A DNA stretch of 64,000 nt from PHAA01 sp964457945 (GTDB lineage Bacteria > Bacillota > Syntrophomonadia > Syntrophomonadales > Syntrophomonadaceae), in contig CAYWFX010000006.1 in the NCBI GenBank assembly GCA_964457945.1, positions 1 through 64,000 on the forward strand, read 5' to 3'. The notes beneath the pieces were generated by a model that searched no databases, was not told the origin of the DNA, and worked only from the letters and a program-made list of their open reading frames with translations. Positions 8,404 to 16,200 of the stretch are shown here, in pieces. Both the position numbers and the translations under genes were made by a program. Position 1 is the first letter of the stretch. Each line of letters starts with the position of its first letter.

Positions 8404-8430
8404 CACCCCTAGTGCGAGCTCGGGGGGGTG
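8404..8430 (+). terminator. GC-rich hairpin after the glutamate synthase relic
   Basis: CACCCC (8404-8409) pairs with GGGGTG (8425-8430), with further G residues able to slide. It is followed by AAAAA rather than a T run, so it is only a possible terminator. The related sequence after the second relic (near 12685) has lost this symmetry. Confidence 0.35.
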
Positions 8431-8638
8431 AAAAATAATCGGTTCAGACGGTTATACCCCCTGGCCGATCATGGTAGCAGCTGTTTTGAAGAACAGACCG
8501 AGCAAAAAATGTGAAGATCAAGGCGCTCGAAAAGCCCGTGATTGAGCCGGTATAAGGTATGGGGACACACCCTCTAGAGGGAATGTCCCCGTAACAAGTA
8601 CGGTGATTGAATGGGCTTTTTGCAGCAACGCAGATAAC

Positions 8639-8677
8639 GTCCAAGGATGGACTAATGCAGCGGTGCCATGGATGGCA
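8639..8677. repeat. Two-unit short-palindrome array (copy 1)
   Basis: GTCCAAGGATGGAC (8639-8652) and TGCCATGGATGGCA (8664-8677) are two short hairpins with starts 25 bases apart. The same pair in the same orientation, slightly changed, recurs at 9197-9235, and four units in the reverse sense lie at 8949-9040. Confidence 0.6.
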
Positions 8678-8708
8678 AAGAGCTGATTCGTGTTTTTTGA
8701 CGGTCTGG

Positions 8709-8738
8709 AGGCGCCCCATTATGGGTGCCTTTATCATA
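8709..8738 (+). terminator. Copy of the window-edge hairpin
   Basis: AGGCGCCC (8709-8716) and GGGTGCCT (8723-8730), followed by TTATCAT, repeat the hairpin at 1-30 with few changes. It may be a terminator dispersed with the accessory DNA. Confidence 0.45.
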
Positions 8739-8809
8739 CTATCAGAAAGTATAACATTTTAAAATGATGATAGTTAAGTAGAGTGACAAGACCTTCCAGG
8801 CGCATCTGA

Positions 8810-8887
8810 TGCAGTGATCAAATGCCAATTATATCCATTATCGAAGATCTGGCTATCGTCAAGAAGATATTGCAACATTATTGGTGA
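8810..8887 (+). pseudogene. Transposase C-terminal relic
   Basis: The frame CSDQMPIISIIEDLAIVKKI then LQHYW and TGA resembles the C-terminal end of IS91/IS801-type and related transposases, where a zinc-knuckle-like C..C is followed by an IEDPxVIxKIL-type helix. Upstream sequence in this frame is interrupted by stops. The assignment rests on a short motif only. Confidence 0.35.
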
Positions 8888-8948
8888 GCGATAGCGAACA
8901 CCGGTGGTACCCGCAGGGTGATACATCTGAATCTGTGGGGCAGCTCTT

Positions 8949-9047
8949 TGCCATCCGTGGCACCGGTCGCTTCACGCCATCCGTGGCTACAGCGACACTA
9001 GGTCGTCCGTGACCGTCGCTGTACTAGTCCATCCTTGGACGTCGCAA
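8949..9047. repeat. Four-unit short-palindrome array with 25-26 bp period
   Basis: TGCCATCCGTGGCA (8949-8962), GCCATCCGTGGC (8976-8987), GGTCGTCCGTGACC (9001-9014) and GTCCATCCTTGGAC (9027-9040) are successive hairpins. Bases change on both sides of the stem so that pairing is kept (GCC..GGC, GTC..GAC, GTCC..GGAC). An outer pair, TACAGCGAC (8988-8996) with GTCGCTGTA (9015-9023), encloses the third unit. No coding frame runs through the array. Confidence 0.65.
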
Positions 9048-9196
9048 CTAAGAATCATGACCCTCCTCCCACACCTTCCATTGACATAAAACATGCCTGT
9101 ATGATAGCTCCGCTCTCGATCGCGAACGAAGAGAACCTCAGCAACCTTACAAGCACCTGAAAAGGTGCATCAGTAGTACCCGCAGGGTAAAAGGAC

Positions 9197-9240
9197 GTCC
9201 ATGGATGGACTAATGTCGCGGTGCCATGGATGGCAAAGAG
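9197..9240. repeat. Two-unit short-palindrome array (copy 2, inverted relative to the four-unit array)
   Basis: GTCCATGGATGGAC (9197-9210) and TGCCATGGATGGCA (9222-9235), starts 25 bases apart. Together with the array at 8949-9047 this makes a large inverted repeat. The preceding GTACCCGCAGGGT (from 9177) also recurs at about 8907. Confidence 0.6.
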
Positions 9241-9876
9241 CGACCTCAAGAGGTGTCTAATGAGGAACTTCCTCAGCTCAGTTTTGATGTATTCTCTGAT
9301 GATTATGTCATACCAATGCCGTTTGAAGATGAGTATTCGTAATGGACACCTTATGAGGATTGATTCAGCAGGCTTGTAAACAAATATATTGACGACCTGG
9401 ACAATAACTGGCTATGAGGATTATTTCACGGCAAGAGTGTGAATTTCTTATAGTCTATTTATCCATGCCCATATTTTAAATAAGGGTCTGCCGGTCAGTT
9501 CTATATGCAGCAATAGTCAAATAGTCAAGTTAGACTTCCCATAAATCTACTATGGTAACGGCTTTATATATGCAAATTATGATTTCATGGTTAATATTGT
9601 GCTAATAATGATAGCGTTACAATATTAACCAGCGATACCCTGAGAAGGGTAAAAAAGCAAATTTTTATTTATTCTTATTTATGGATTGTCCCTGTGGCAA
9701 ATAACTAGTTACAGGGTTTAGCGTAAAACCTGAGATAGCCACAGGTGACCACAGATTTATATGTCGCTACCTTTTTGTAATAAGGTGTTTTTAATGAACC
9801 GATTCTTTGAGCTATGACAATAAATTAATAAATGGCTATTTGAATAGGAGTCTTAAAACAGGAAAGGAGCAGTTCC
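9241..9876 (+). other. Non-coding stretch before the sigma-factor gene
   Basis: No convincing gene. A 32-codon open frame, 9244-9342 (QLSFDVFSDDYVIPMPFEDE near its end), looks like the tail of a lost protein that I do not recognise. After 9420 the sequence becomes AT-rich and non-coding. Partial palindromes such as CCTGTGG..CCACAGG near 9690-9755 may be leader structure for the sigma-factor gene, but no clear promoter could be set. Confidence 0.4.
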
Positions 9877-10410
9877 TTGGATATCATAGAATTATCCGAC
9901 CTAGTTCATTTGCATGGGAAAGCAGTTTACGGATTCTGTCAAAAGTTAGCCAAAACCGAAGCCGATACCGATGACCTGTACCAGGAAACCTTTTTAACAG
10001 CAATGCAACTGTGTAATAAAATCGACAAAGATCAAAATCCCAAGGGTTTTCTCATCGGTATCTCCGTTAGGCTATGGCAGAATAACCGCCGCAAATATGC
10101 GAGACGTCAAAAGATTGCGCCTACCCAAGAACTAACTGAAGGTCTGAACAGCGGTATGCAAATTAACGGCGAGCCTTCCCCGGAGGACATTGTTATATCT
10201 AATGAACTCCGCTGCATGATCCAGATTGCCGCCGAAGGACTGAGTGATAAATTAAAAATACCTTTGTATATGTACTACACGGCAGGAATGTCTACTGCAG
10301 AAATTGCTTCAGCCTTGAACATTCCTCCCGGAACGGTCAAAAGCCGACTACATAAGGCTCGCCAGGCCCTGAAACCCATTTTGGAGGTGAACCAATATGA
10401 AAAATATTGA
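9877..10410 (+). CDS. ECF-type RNA polymerase sigma factor
   Basis: 177 residues with the two-domain layout of extracytoplasmic-function sigma factors. Region 2 holds TEADTDDLYQETFLTAMQLC (core binding and -10 recognition). Region 4 holds YYTAGMSTAEIASALNIPPG then TVKSRLHKARQ, the -35-recognising HTH. The start is TTG 9877, seven bases after AAAGGAG. It overlaps the following membrane protein gene by 14 bases, the usual sigma/anti-sigma arrangement, so activity is probably held by that partner until a signal arrives. Such sigma factors often drive their own promoter, but no promoter pair was identified upstream. Confidence 0.9.
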   Translation: MDIIELSDLVHLHGKAVYGFCQKLAKTEADTDDLYQETFLTAMQLCNKIDKDQNPKGFLIGISVRLWQNNRRKYARRQKIAPTQELTEGLNSGMQINGEPSPEDIVISNELRCMIQIAAEGLSDKLKIPLYMYYTAGMSTAEIASALNIPPGTVKSRLHKARQALKPILEVNQYEKY

Positions 10411-11545
10411 TTTGGACAGTTTACTGAAGCAAGCCCTGCTCCCAACGTCCGAGCCCAGCGACGAACTAACCCAGAAGGTTGTACGCCTGCTTCAGGACAA
10501 CAAGAATGTTAAGCAGAAGGTAAATCCATTTTTCAAGAAGAGAATAGCGGCCATACCCATAGCTGCGGCTCTCATTCTCGTAATGTCGATTACTGTATTA
10601 GCAGCAATCCACTTCTTAAGCCCCAATCAGGTGGCCGAACACTTTGGAGACAAATTATTGGCTAAAGCCTTCGAAGACAAAAATGCCATCAATATCAATA
10701 AGTCAGCCGATTCAGGTGGGTACCGATTCACTTTGCACGGAATTGTATCAGGAAAGGATTTAAGCAGCTTTAGAATCTCGGCTCAGGATATTAACCCTGA
10801 CAAAACCTATGCGGTAGTCTCGATAACCCGGCAGGACGGCAGCGCGATGCCGGACACCCGGGATAACGACTATGGCAAGACCCCCTTCTTTGTTTCGCCG
10901 TTAATCAAGGGTGAAAAGCCCTGGCAGGTTAATATAGCATCAATGAACGGCGGATATAGCGAATGTGTACTTGACGGAGTGATGTACCGGTTGATTGACT
11001 GTGACGGATTGGAGATGTTTGCTGACCGCGGACTCTATCTATGTATAAGCACCAGCAGCTTCTATGACATCAAGGCGTTTGATTATAACGACAAAACCGG
11101 TGAAATCCATCCCAAATCAGGTTACAAGGGAGCCAACGCCCTGTTCGACCTGCCCCTCGATAAGAGCAAAGCAGACCCTGCCAAAGCGGAGAAATATCTT
11201 GAACAGCTGCTGAACCCAGCTCCAGAACCAAAGGTTAATCCAAAAGAGGCCATAGACTGGGAACAGCAAATTGCCGAAGGAAATCTTATCCCCGAGTCGG
11301 TAAAGGAGGTTACCTATGATGAAAATGGTCTGGCCTGTTACGAATATAACGGTAACAAGACCTCTTTTGCCGTTGATTCCTTTTTTGAAAAGGGTCAAAT
11401 TGGCCCGTCCAAAAACCTTTCGGGCAGCGAAGACAATTACCAGAGAACTGCTATTCAATTCTCCAGAGATGCTAATGGCATTATCACCGGCAGGATGTTT
11501 CGGTTAAAAAAGACTGAAAAGCAAGAAATACAATCCTTGCGGTAG
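10397..11545 (+). CDS. Membrane-anchored anti-sigma-like protein (DUF4179-like)
   Basis: 382 residues. A short cytoplasmic segment (about 1-48) is followed by one membrane helix (IAAIPIAAALILVMSITVLA, about 50-70). A large extracellular part contains GGYRFTLHGIVSGKDLSSFR and TYAVVSITRQDGSAMPDTRD, resembling DUF4179-type anti-sigma partners. The ribosome binding site GGAGGTGA (10383-10390) lies inside the sigma-factor gene and fits ATG 10397. The 14-base overlap implies translational coupling. No zinc-binding HxxxCxxC anti-sigma motif is visible, so inhibition would use another surface. The signal sensed is unknown. A strong terminator follows at 11571. Confidence 0.75.
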   Translation: MKNIDLDSLLKQALLPTSEPSDELTQKVVRLLQDNKNVKQKVNPFFKKRIAAIPIAAALILVMSITVLAAIHFLSPNQVAEHFGDKLLAKAFEDKNAININKSADSGGYRFTLHGIVSGKDLSSFRISAQDINPDKTYAVVSITRQDGSAMPDTRDNDYGKTPFFVSPLIKGEKPWQVNIASMNGGYSECVLDGVMYRLIDCDGLEMFADRGLYLCISTSSFYDIKAFDYNDKTGEIHPKSGYKGANALFDLPLDKSKADPAKAEKYLEQLLNPAPEPKVNPKEAIDWEQQIAEGNLIPESVKEVTYDENGLACYEYNGNKTSFAVDSFFEKGQIGPSKNLSGSEDNYQRTAIQFSRDANGIITGRMFRLKKTEKQEIQSLR

Positions 11546-11570
11546 CCTGGCCATAATGCTTAAGTATAAA

Positions 11571-11614
11571 AATCCAACCCTGCGATTTATAACAGGGTTG
11601 GATTTGCTGTTTTT
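11571..11614 (+). terminator. Intrinsic terminator after the sigma/anti-sigma operon
   Basis: Perfect 12-bp stem, AATCCAACCCTG (11571-11582) with CAGGGTTGGATT (11593-11604), followed by a T-rich run. Confidence 0.85.
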
Positions 11615-11710
11615 CGGCACTCTGTTTAGAGTTATATCGCACTAGTATCGGTATTTCGCTAAATACTTTTAAGATTGGTTCTATTGTTTTCTTATGTTAA
11701 ATGTTTTGAC

Positions 11711-11976
11711 TTATAATTGTTTTTCCACATTTCTTCCGCCATACATCACGCGAAGAACGTGCACCGTACAATCGGACTCTCTTGTAATGACCAAGGTTCT
11801 TTCTTGTATGGCGCATGTCTGTTTGGCATGGTGCACAATTTTAAGATTTCCTGTTCATTTCTATCACACAGGTTGACAGCTGTTTGTGGTTCTAATAATT
11901 CAGTAGCAATATAAGAAAAAGCCTCCTGCAGATCATTTTCCGCAGCAGGCGTAATAATTATCGCGTACTGTCTCAT
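11711..11976 (-). pseudogene. RelE/ParE-family toxin, internally deleted
   Basis: The ATG at 11976 opens MRQYAIIITPAAENDLQEAF, typical of RelE/ParE toxins, and continues to KEPWSLQES. After a deletion of roughly 20 codons the reading resumes in another frame as CTVHVLRVMYGGRNVEKQL and ends at 11711. The C-terminal VxxRVMYGGR element is a hallmark of the family. In the first frame the product would end early at 11746. The loss of the central strand and the frame change make an active toxin unlikely. ATGA overlap with the antitoxin gene shows the original operon order, antitoxin then toxin. Confidence 0.8.
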
Positions 11977-12278
11977 GCATTCAGTCCTTTTCGAATATCA
12001 GAAAATACTTCTTCCGTAGGACGACCTTTGCCTGCCAAATAATCAGCATACCCTTTCTCTAATTCTGCATTAAATTCTACCTCGGTCATGGTAGCGACAG
12101 ATTTAATTTTAGCCGGTGCTAATCTTAATTCAAAAGGTATCGCCTGATTAATAACCACTTGCTTTAAGAAAAGACCTACAGCATTTGACATTGAGATTCC
12201 CAGACTATCAAACACCTTTTCCGCCTGTTCTTTTACATCTGGTTCAATGCGCACATAAAGATTTGATGATTTTGGCAT
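11973..12278 (-). CDS. RelB/DinJ-family antitoxin
   Basis: 101 residues from the ATG at 12278, which is eight bases after GGAAG; a longer open frame to 12341 lacks support. The N-terminal SSNLYVRIEPDVKEQAEKVF and LGISMSNAVGLFLKQVV form the ribbon-helix-helix DNA-binding unit. The C-terminal part, with EKGYADYLAGKGRPTEEVFS, is the toxin-wrapping tail. It overlaps the toxin start by four bases. The antitoxin seems intact while its toxin is broken, so this is a solitary antitoxin that may still repress its own promoter or neutralise toxins elsewhere. Confidence 0.85.
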   Translation of the reverse strand: MPKSSNLYVRIEPDVKEQAEKVFDSLGISMSNAVGLFLKQVVINQAIPFELRLAPAKIKSVATMTEVEFNAELEKGYADYLAGKGRPTEEVFSDIRKGLNA

Positions 12279-12338
12279 GAAATCAACTTCCATTCTCGTT
12301 CTTTTTAATACTATCATATGATATTGTGCGTACAAAAG

Positions 12339-12490
12339 CAATTCAAATAGTCTATCTGCCTGCGGATCTGTTTACCGAAGAATGGGCCACCCAGCGTTTA
12401 GTGAATATGTATCATGCCTGGAATTATCAGCTGGTAGAAATGCAAATGAACGGAGTAAGATTAACATGGATAAAGCTGACAAAATATTAG
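12339..12490 (+). other. Unrecognised open fragment
   Basis: A frame reading IQIVYLPADLFTEEWATQRL then VNMYHAWNYQLVEMQMNG ends at 12490 with TAG. It has protein-like composition but no start or ribosome binding site, and it begins inside the antitoxin promoter region. I do not recognise the family. It is probably a relic. The sequence after it includes a GGGGACGGTTCTG element (about 12549) shared with other intergenic regions. Confidence 0.3.
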
Positions 12491-12600
12491 AATCGCGTAG
12501 TGAGTTTTTACGTCAGGTACCGCCGCTGGCCCCTAACACGCAACCATGGGGACGGTTCTGTTGATCGAACAAAAAAGGCGCGTAGAGAAGCAGTCAAAAA

Positions 12601-12678
12601 GAAGTCTATCGCAAGATAATGCCTAAAAAGGCTGCCGCACCGGTAAATAATACCGACGGCCTGAGTGAGACCTTGTAA
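12601..12678 (+). pseudogene. Second glutamate synthase-like 3' end relic
   Basis: Codons reading EVYRKIMPKKAAAPVNNTDG then LSETL and TAA correspond to the end of the relic at 7783-8398 (EVYRKIMPKVAAAPAKNTDG, LSETCK). Similarity extends about 12 bases past the stop into the downstream sequence. Only the last 25 codons survive. It shows the element was once present twice, or was split by rearrangement. Confidence 0.7.
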
Positions 12679-12730
12679 ATAAGGACGCCCCCGGGTGCGA
12701 ACAGAACCCCAGAAAACAGACAGTGAAGTA

Positions 12731-12777
12731 AAATCCCCCCTGTGGTAGAATTCAAAAAACTATCAAAGGGGGGATTT
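12731..12777. terminator. C-run/G-run hairpin
   Basis: AAATCCCCCC (12731-12740) pairs perfectly with GGGGGGATTT (12768-12777), followed by GTTTTG. It could be a terminator, or the end of an eroded mobile element, since it flanks the relic region. The loop is 27 bases. Confidence 0.4.
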
Positions 12778-12892
12778 GTTTTGACCAAAAATGGCAGTAA
12801 GCACTTTGGCTCCGAAACTGTGTCATGATTTGATCAAGGACAAGGGAAAAATTGAGTACAAATAAATGCCAAGTGATTCTGTCCCTTGCCTT

Positions 12893-13051
12893 TTAGGGCT
12901 CACACAAAAAATAAGGCCCCAGTTTTGACACCGGTTATTTTTCGATGCTGCTGTGTTGTCGTCAGTCACAATACTACCCTTCTTTCTCCGCCTTGTCCCA
13001 TCGAAAAATTCCTCGCTGCAAAATCTCTTCTTATTATCGCGTGAGCCCTAA
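12893..13051. ncRNA. Nested inverted-repeat structure, possible structured RNA or miniature element
   Basis: TTAGGGCTCAC (12893-12903) pairs with GTGAGCCCTAA (13041-13051). Inside it, ATTTTTCGATG (12937-12947) pairs with CATCGAAAAAT (12999-13009). Both pairs are perfect over 11 bp and correctly nested. The DNA between is not coding. It could be a structured RNA, or a non-autonomous element with terminal inverted repeats. No known RNA family is recognised and the strand is undetermined. Confidence 0.4.
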
Positions 13052-13180
13052 TATTTGTATACATAATATTTGCCCTCTAAGTCTTGTAATTATTGGCCCA
13101 TGACCTTACAATAACCATAGTGGAGCACAATGACGTGCTTGAGTTGAACGAAATAGTATTAATAGTGTTTTGGGGCAAAG

Positions 13181-13215
13181 AAGTCCTCAATACCCGTATT
13201 AGGTATTGAGGACTT
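13181..13215 (+). promoter_or_regulatory. Perfect 14-bp hairpin upstream of gltB
   Basis: AAGTCCTCAATACC (13181-13194) and GGTATTGAGGACTT (13202-13215) pair perfectly around a 7-base loop. The T run expected of a terminator is weak (AATTATTG). It lies 69 bases before the gltB start, so it is either a weak terminator from the left or a leader element of the gltBD transcript. Confidence 0.55.
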
Positions 13216-13284
13216 AATTATTGTAAAATAGATTTATTAATTAATATGAAACGTAATATTAAATTCCAATAGAGGGTGTGTAAT

Positions 13285-16200
13285 ATGCAAAATTATGGTA
13301 TGCCAAAAAAACAGGGTCTTTACGATCCGGCATTAGAACATGATGCATGTGGTATGGGATTTGTCGTTAATATCAAAGGTGAGAGGTCTTATGACATTAT
13401 AGATGAAGCTTTAACTGTACTGGAAAACCTGAACCACAGAGGAGCCAGCGGAACAGATGAGAATACCGGCGATGGCGCAGGAATATTGGTCCAAATACCT
13501 CATGATTTCTTTAAAAGAGAATGTGAAGTTCTGGGTTTTGATTTACCGGTAAAAGGCAGCTACGGAGTAGGTATGGTATTTGCCCACAAATATGATGATT
13601 TCAGAAAAACGCAGATGGAGACTTTCGAAAAAATAGTTCGGGAGGAAGGCCAGAAGATCCTGGGCTGGAGAGAAGTTCCTATCGATAAGACGACAATCGG
13701 CGAAGGGGCCAAAGCAGTAATGCCCAGATTCATCCAGGTTTTCATTGAAAAGGATGCCGGATTATCCGAGGAAATTGATTTTGAAAGAAAGCTCTATACC
13801 ATAAGAAAGAGAGCTGAAAAAGTTATAATCCCGATGTGTGAAGACAAGGGAGGCACATTCTATATCGCCAGTCTTTCATCAAAAAGCATCGTTTATAAAG
13901 GTATGCTTACAGCAGAGCAGCTTAGAAATTTCTATCTGGATCTTTCCGACCTCGATTTTGTATCAGCCTTGGCTATGGTGCATTCAAGGTTTTCCACCAA
14001 CACATTCCCCAGTTGGGAGAGAGCACATCCCAACAGATATATAGTCCATAATGGTGAAATAAATACCATAAGAGGTAATGTAAATTGGATGAAGGCAAGA
14101 CAGCAGTGTATAGATTCACCACTTTTTGACGAACTCTCCAAAGTCTACCCTATAGTTGACGAATCAGGCAGTGACTCTGCAATGTTCGACAATAGCCTTG
14201 AATTCCTTTACCTTACCGGCAGGTCGCTTCCTCATGCGGTGATGATGATGATTCCTGAACCATGGGAAAAAAACGAACTGATGTCCAAAGAAAAAAGGGA
14301 CTTCTACGAATTTAACAACTTTATAATGGAGCCATGGGACGGCCCTGCTGCCATGGGATTTACTGACGGTGTGGTCATAGGCGGAGTACTGGACAGAAAT
14401 GGACTCAGACCTTCCAGGTATTATGTAACCAAAGATGACAGGGTGGTCCTGGCCTCAGAAGTTGGGGTAATTGATATAAAGCCTGAAAATGTAAAGTATA
14501 AAGGCAGGCTGGAACCAGGTAAAATGCTGCTTATCGATACCGAATCAAAGAGAATCATTTCAGATGATGAAATAAAGAAAAGTGTAGCGATGCTACATCC
14601 ATATGAAGAATGGAACCATAGACATATCGTAAAACTCAGTGACATGCCCGTAAGAGAAGAGAAGAAAGAGAAGGTAAGGGAAGACCTTATTAAACAGCAG
14701 AAAGCCTTTGGATATACTTTTGAGGATATAAGTAAAACAATTCAGCCTATGGCGATAGAAGGCGTAGATCCGATTGGAGCCATGGGAATGGATTCGCCCT
14801 TGGCTGTATTGTCTGAGAAACCCCAGATGTTATACCTATACTTCAAACAGCTTTTTGCTCAGGTTACTAATCCTCCTATAGACGGAATAAGGGAGGAGCT
14901 TATAACTTCAAGCAGCATGTTGGTTGGGGATACCGGAAATCTTCTGAAACCTGATCAGGGACATTCAGCCTGTATATTCCTGGAGCACCCAATCCTAACC
15001 AATGAACAGCTGAATACCATTAAGCATCTTAATGATGAAAAGTTCAAGACAGCTACAATTTCCATACTTTATAAAGCCTCAGGAGGGGTAAAAGCTCTTG
15101 ATAAGGCTTTGGACAAAATATTCAGAGAAGCTGACAGAGCTATCAGTGAAGGGGCCAATATCATTATTCTCACCGATCGGGGCGTAGATGAGAAGCATGC
15201 GCCAATACCGGCCTTGCTAGCATCCTCCGGACTTCACCACCACCTGATAAGAAAAGAGATCAGGACCAGTATGGGAATTGTATTAGAATCAGGAGAGCCA
15301 AGAGAAGTACATCATTTTTGCACTCTTATAGGTTATGGGGTAAACGCCATAAATCCGTATATAGCATACGAGACCATCGAAGACCTTTTTGAAAAAGGGC
15401 TGTTGAGTGGACTTGCTTACAGTGAGGGTAAAAACAACTTCGTTAAGGCTTCTGTAAAAGGTGTGCTTAAAGTACTCAGCAAAATGGGTATTTCTACGAT
15501 GCGAAGCTACCATGGGGCCCAGATATTTGAGGCGGTAGGTCTTAAAAAAGATCTTATAGATAAGTATTTCACTATGACACCATCTCGCCTTGAAGGAATA
15601 GGACTTGAAGAAATATCAATTGAAAATCACATGAGGCATGAGAGCGCCTACAATGAAAATTCGCCGTATACTGATACTCTTGAAGTTGGCGGATATTTCC
15701 AGTGCAAGGATGACGGGGAAATCCATCTCTATAATCCTGAATCTATCTACCTGCTTCAGAAAGCATGCAGGGAAGGAAGCTATAGTCTCTACAAGGATTA
15801 CTCTAAGAAGATAAACGACGAAGGAATATATACCCTACGGAATCTGCTTGATTTTAATATCAATGCAGGGGACACCATTCCTATTGAAGAAGTGGAACCG
15901 GTTGAATCAATAGTCACAAAGTTTAAGACCGGGGCAATGTCCTATGGCTCTATTAGTAAGGAAGCTCACGAATGCTTGGCCATCGCGATGAACAGACTGG
16001 GCGGTAAAAGCAACAGTGGTGAAGGCGGAGAGAACTACGCGAGATTCAAGGTGTTGGCTAATGGAGACACTAAAAACAGTGCCATTAAACAGGTTGCCTC
16101 TGGGCGTTTCGGTGTTACCAGCAACTATTTGGTGAATGCCCAAGAAATACAGATAAAAATGGCTCAGGGAGCTAAACCCGGTGAAGGCGGTCAACTTCCG

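Noticed and set aside
8949..9047. Palindrome array as a CRISPR array
   Set aside because: The repeats are 12-14 bases, not identical, and the intervals are about 12 bases and related to one another. No cas genes are nearby.
9055..9249. Minus-strand 64-codon open frame (and similar frames at 8444-8737 and 37825-38115)
   Set aside because: They run through the repeat units; their resemblance to each other follows from the repeats. No ribosome binding sites are seen.
12382..12564. 60-codon open frame near the antitoxin
   Set aside because: It has no ribosome binding site and no family resemblance. It overlaps the other fragment frame at 12339-12490, which looks more protein-like.
12791..12862. 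Small open frame beginning MAVSTLAPKLCHDLIKDKG
   Set aside because: 24 codons with no recognisable ribosome binding site close by. It may be a transposase start relic, but the evidence is too thin.
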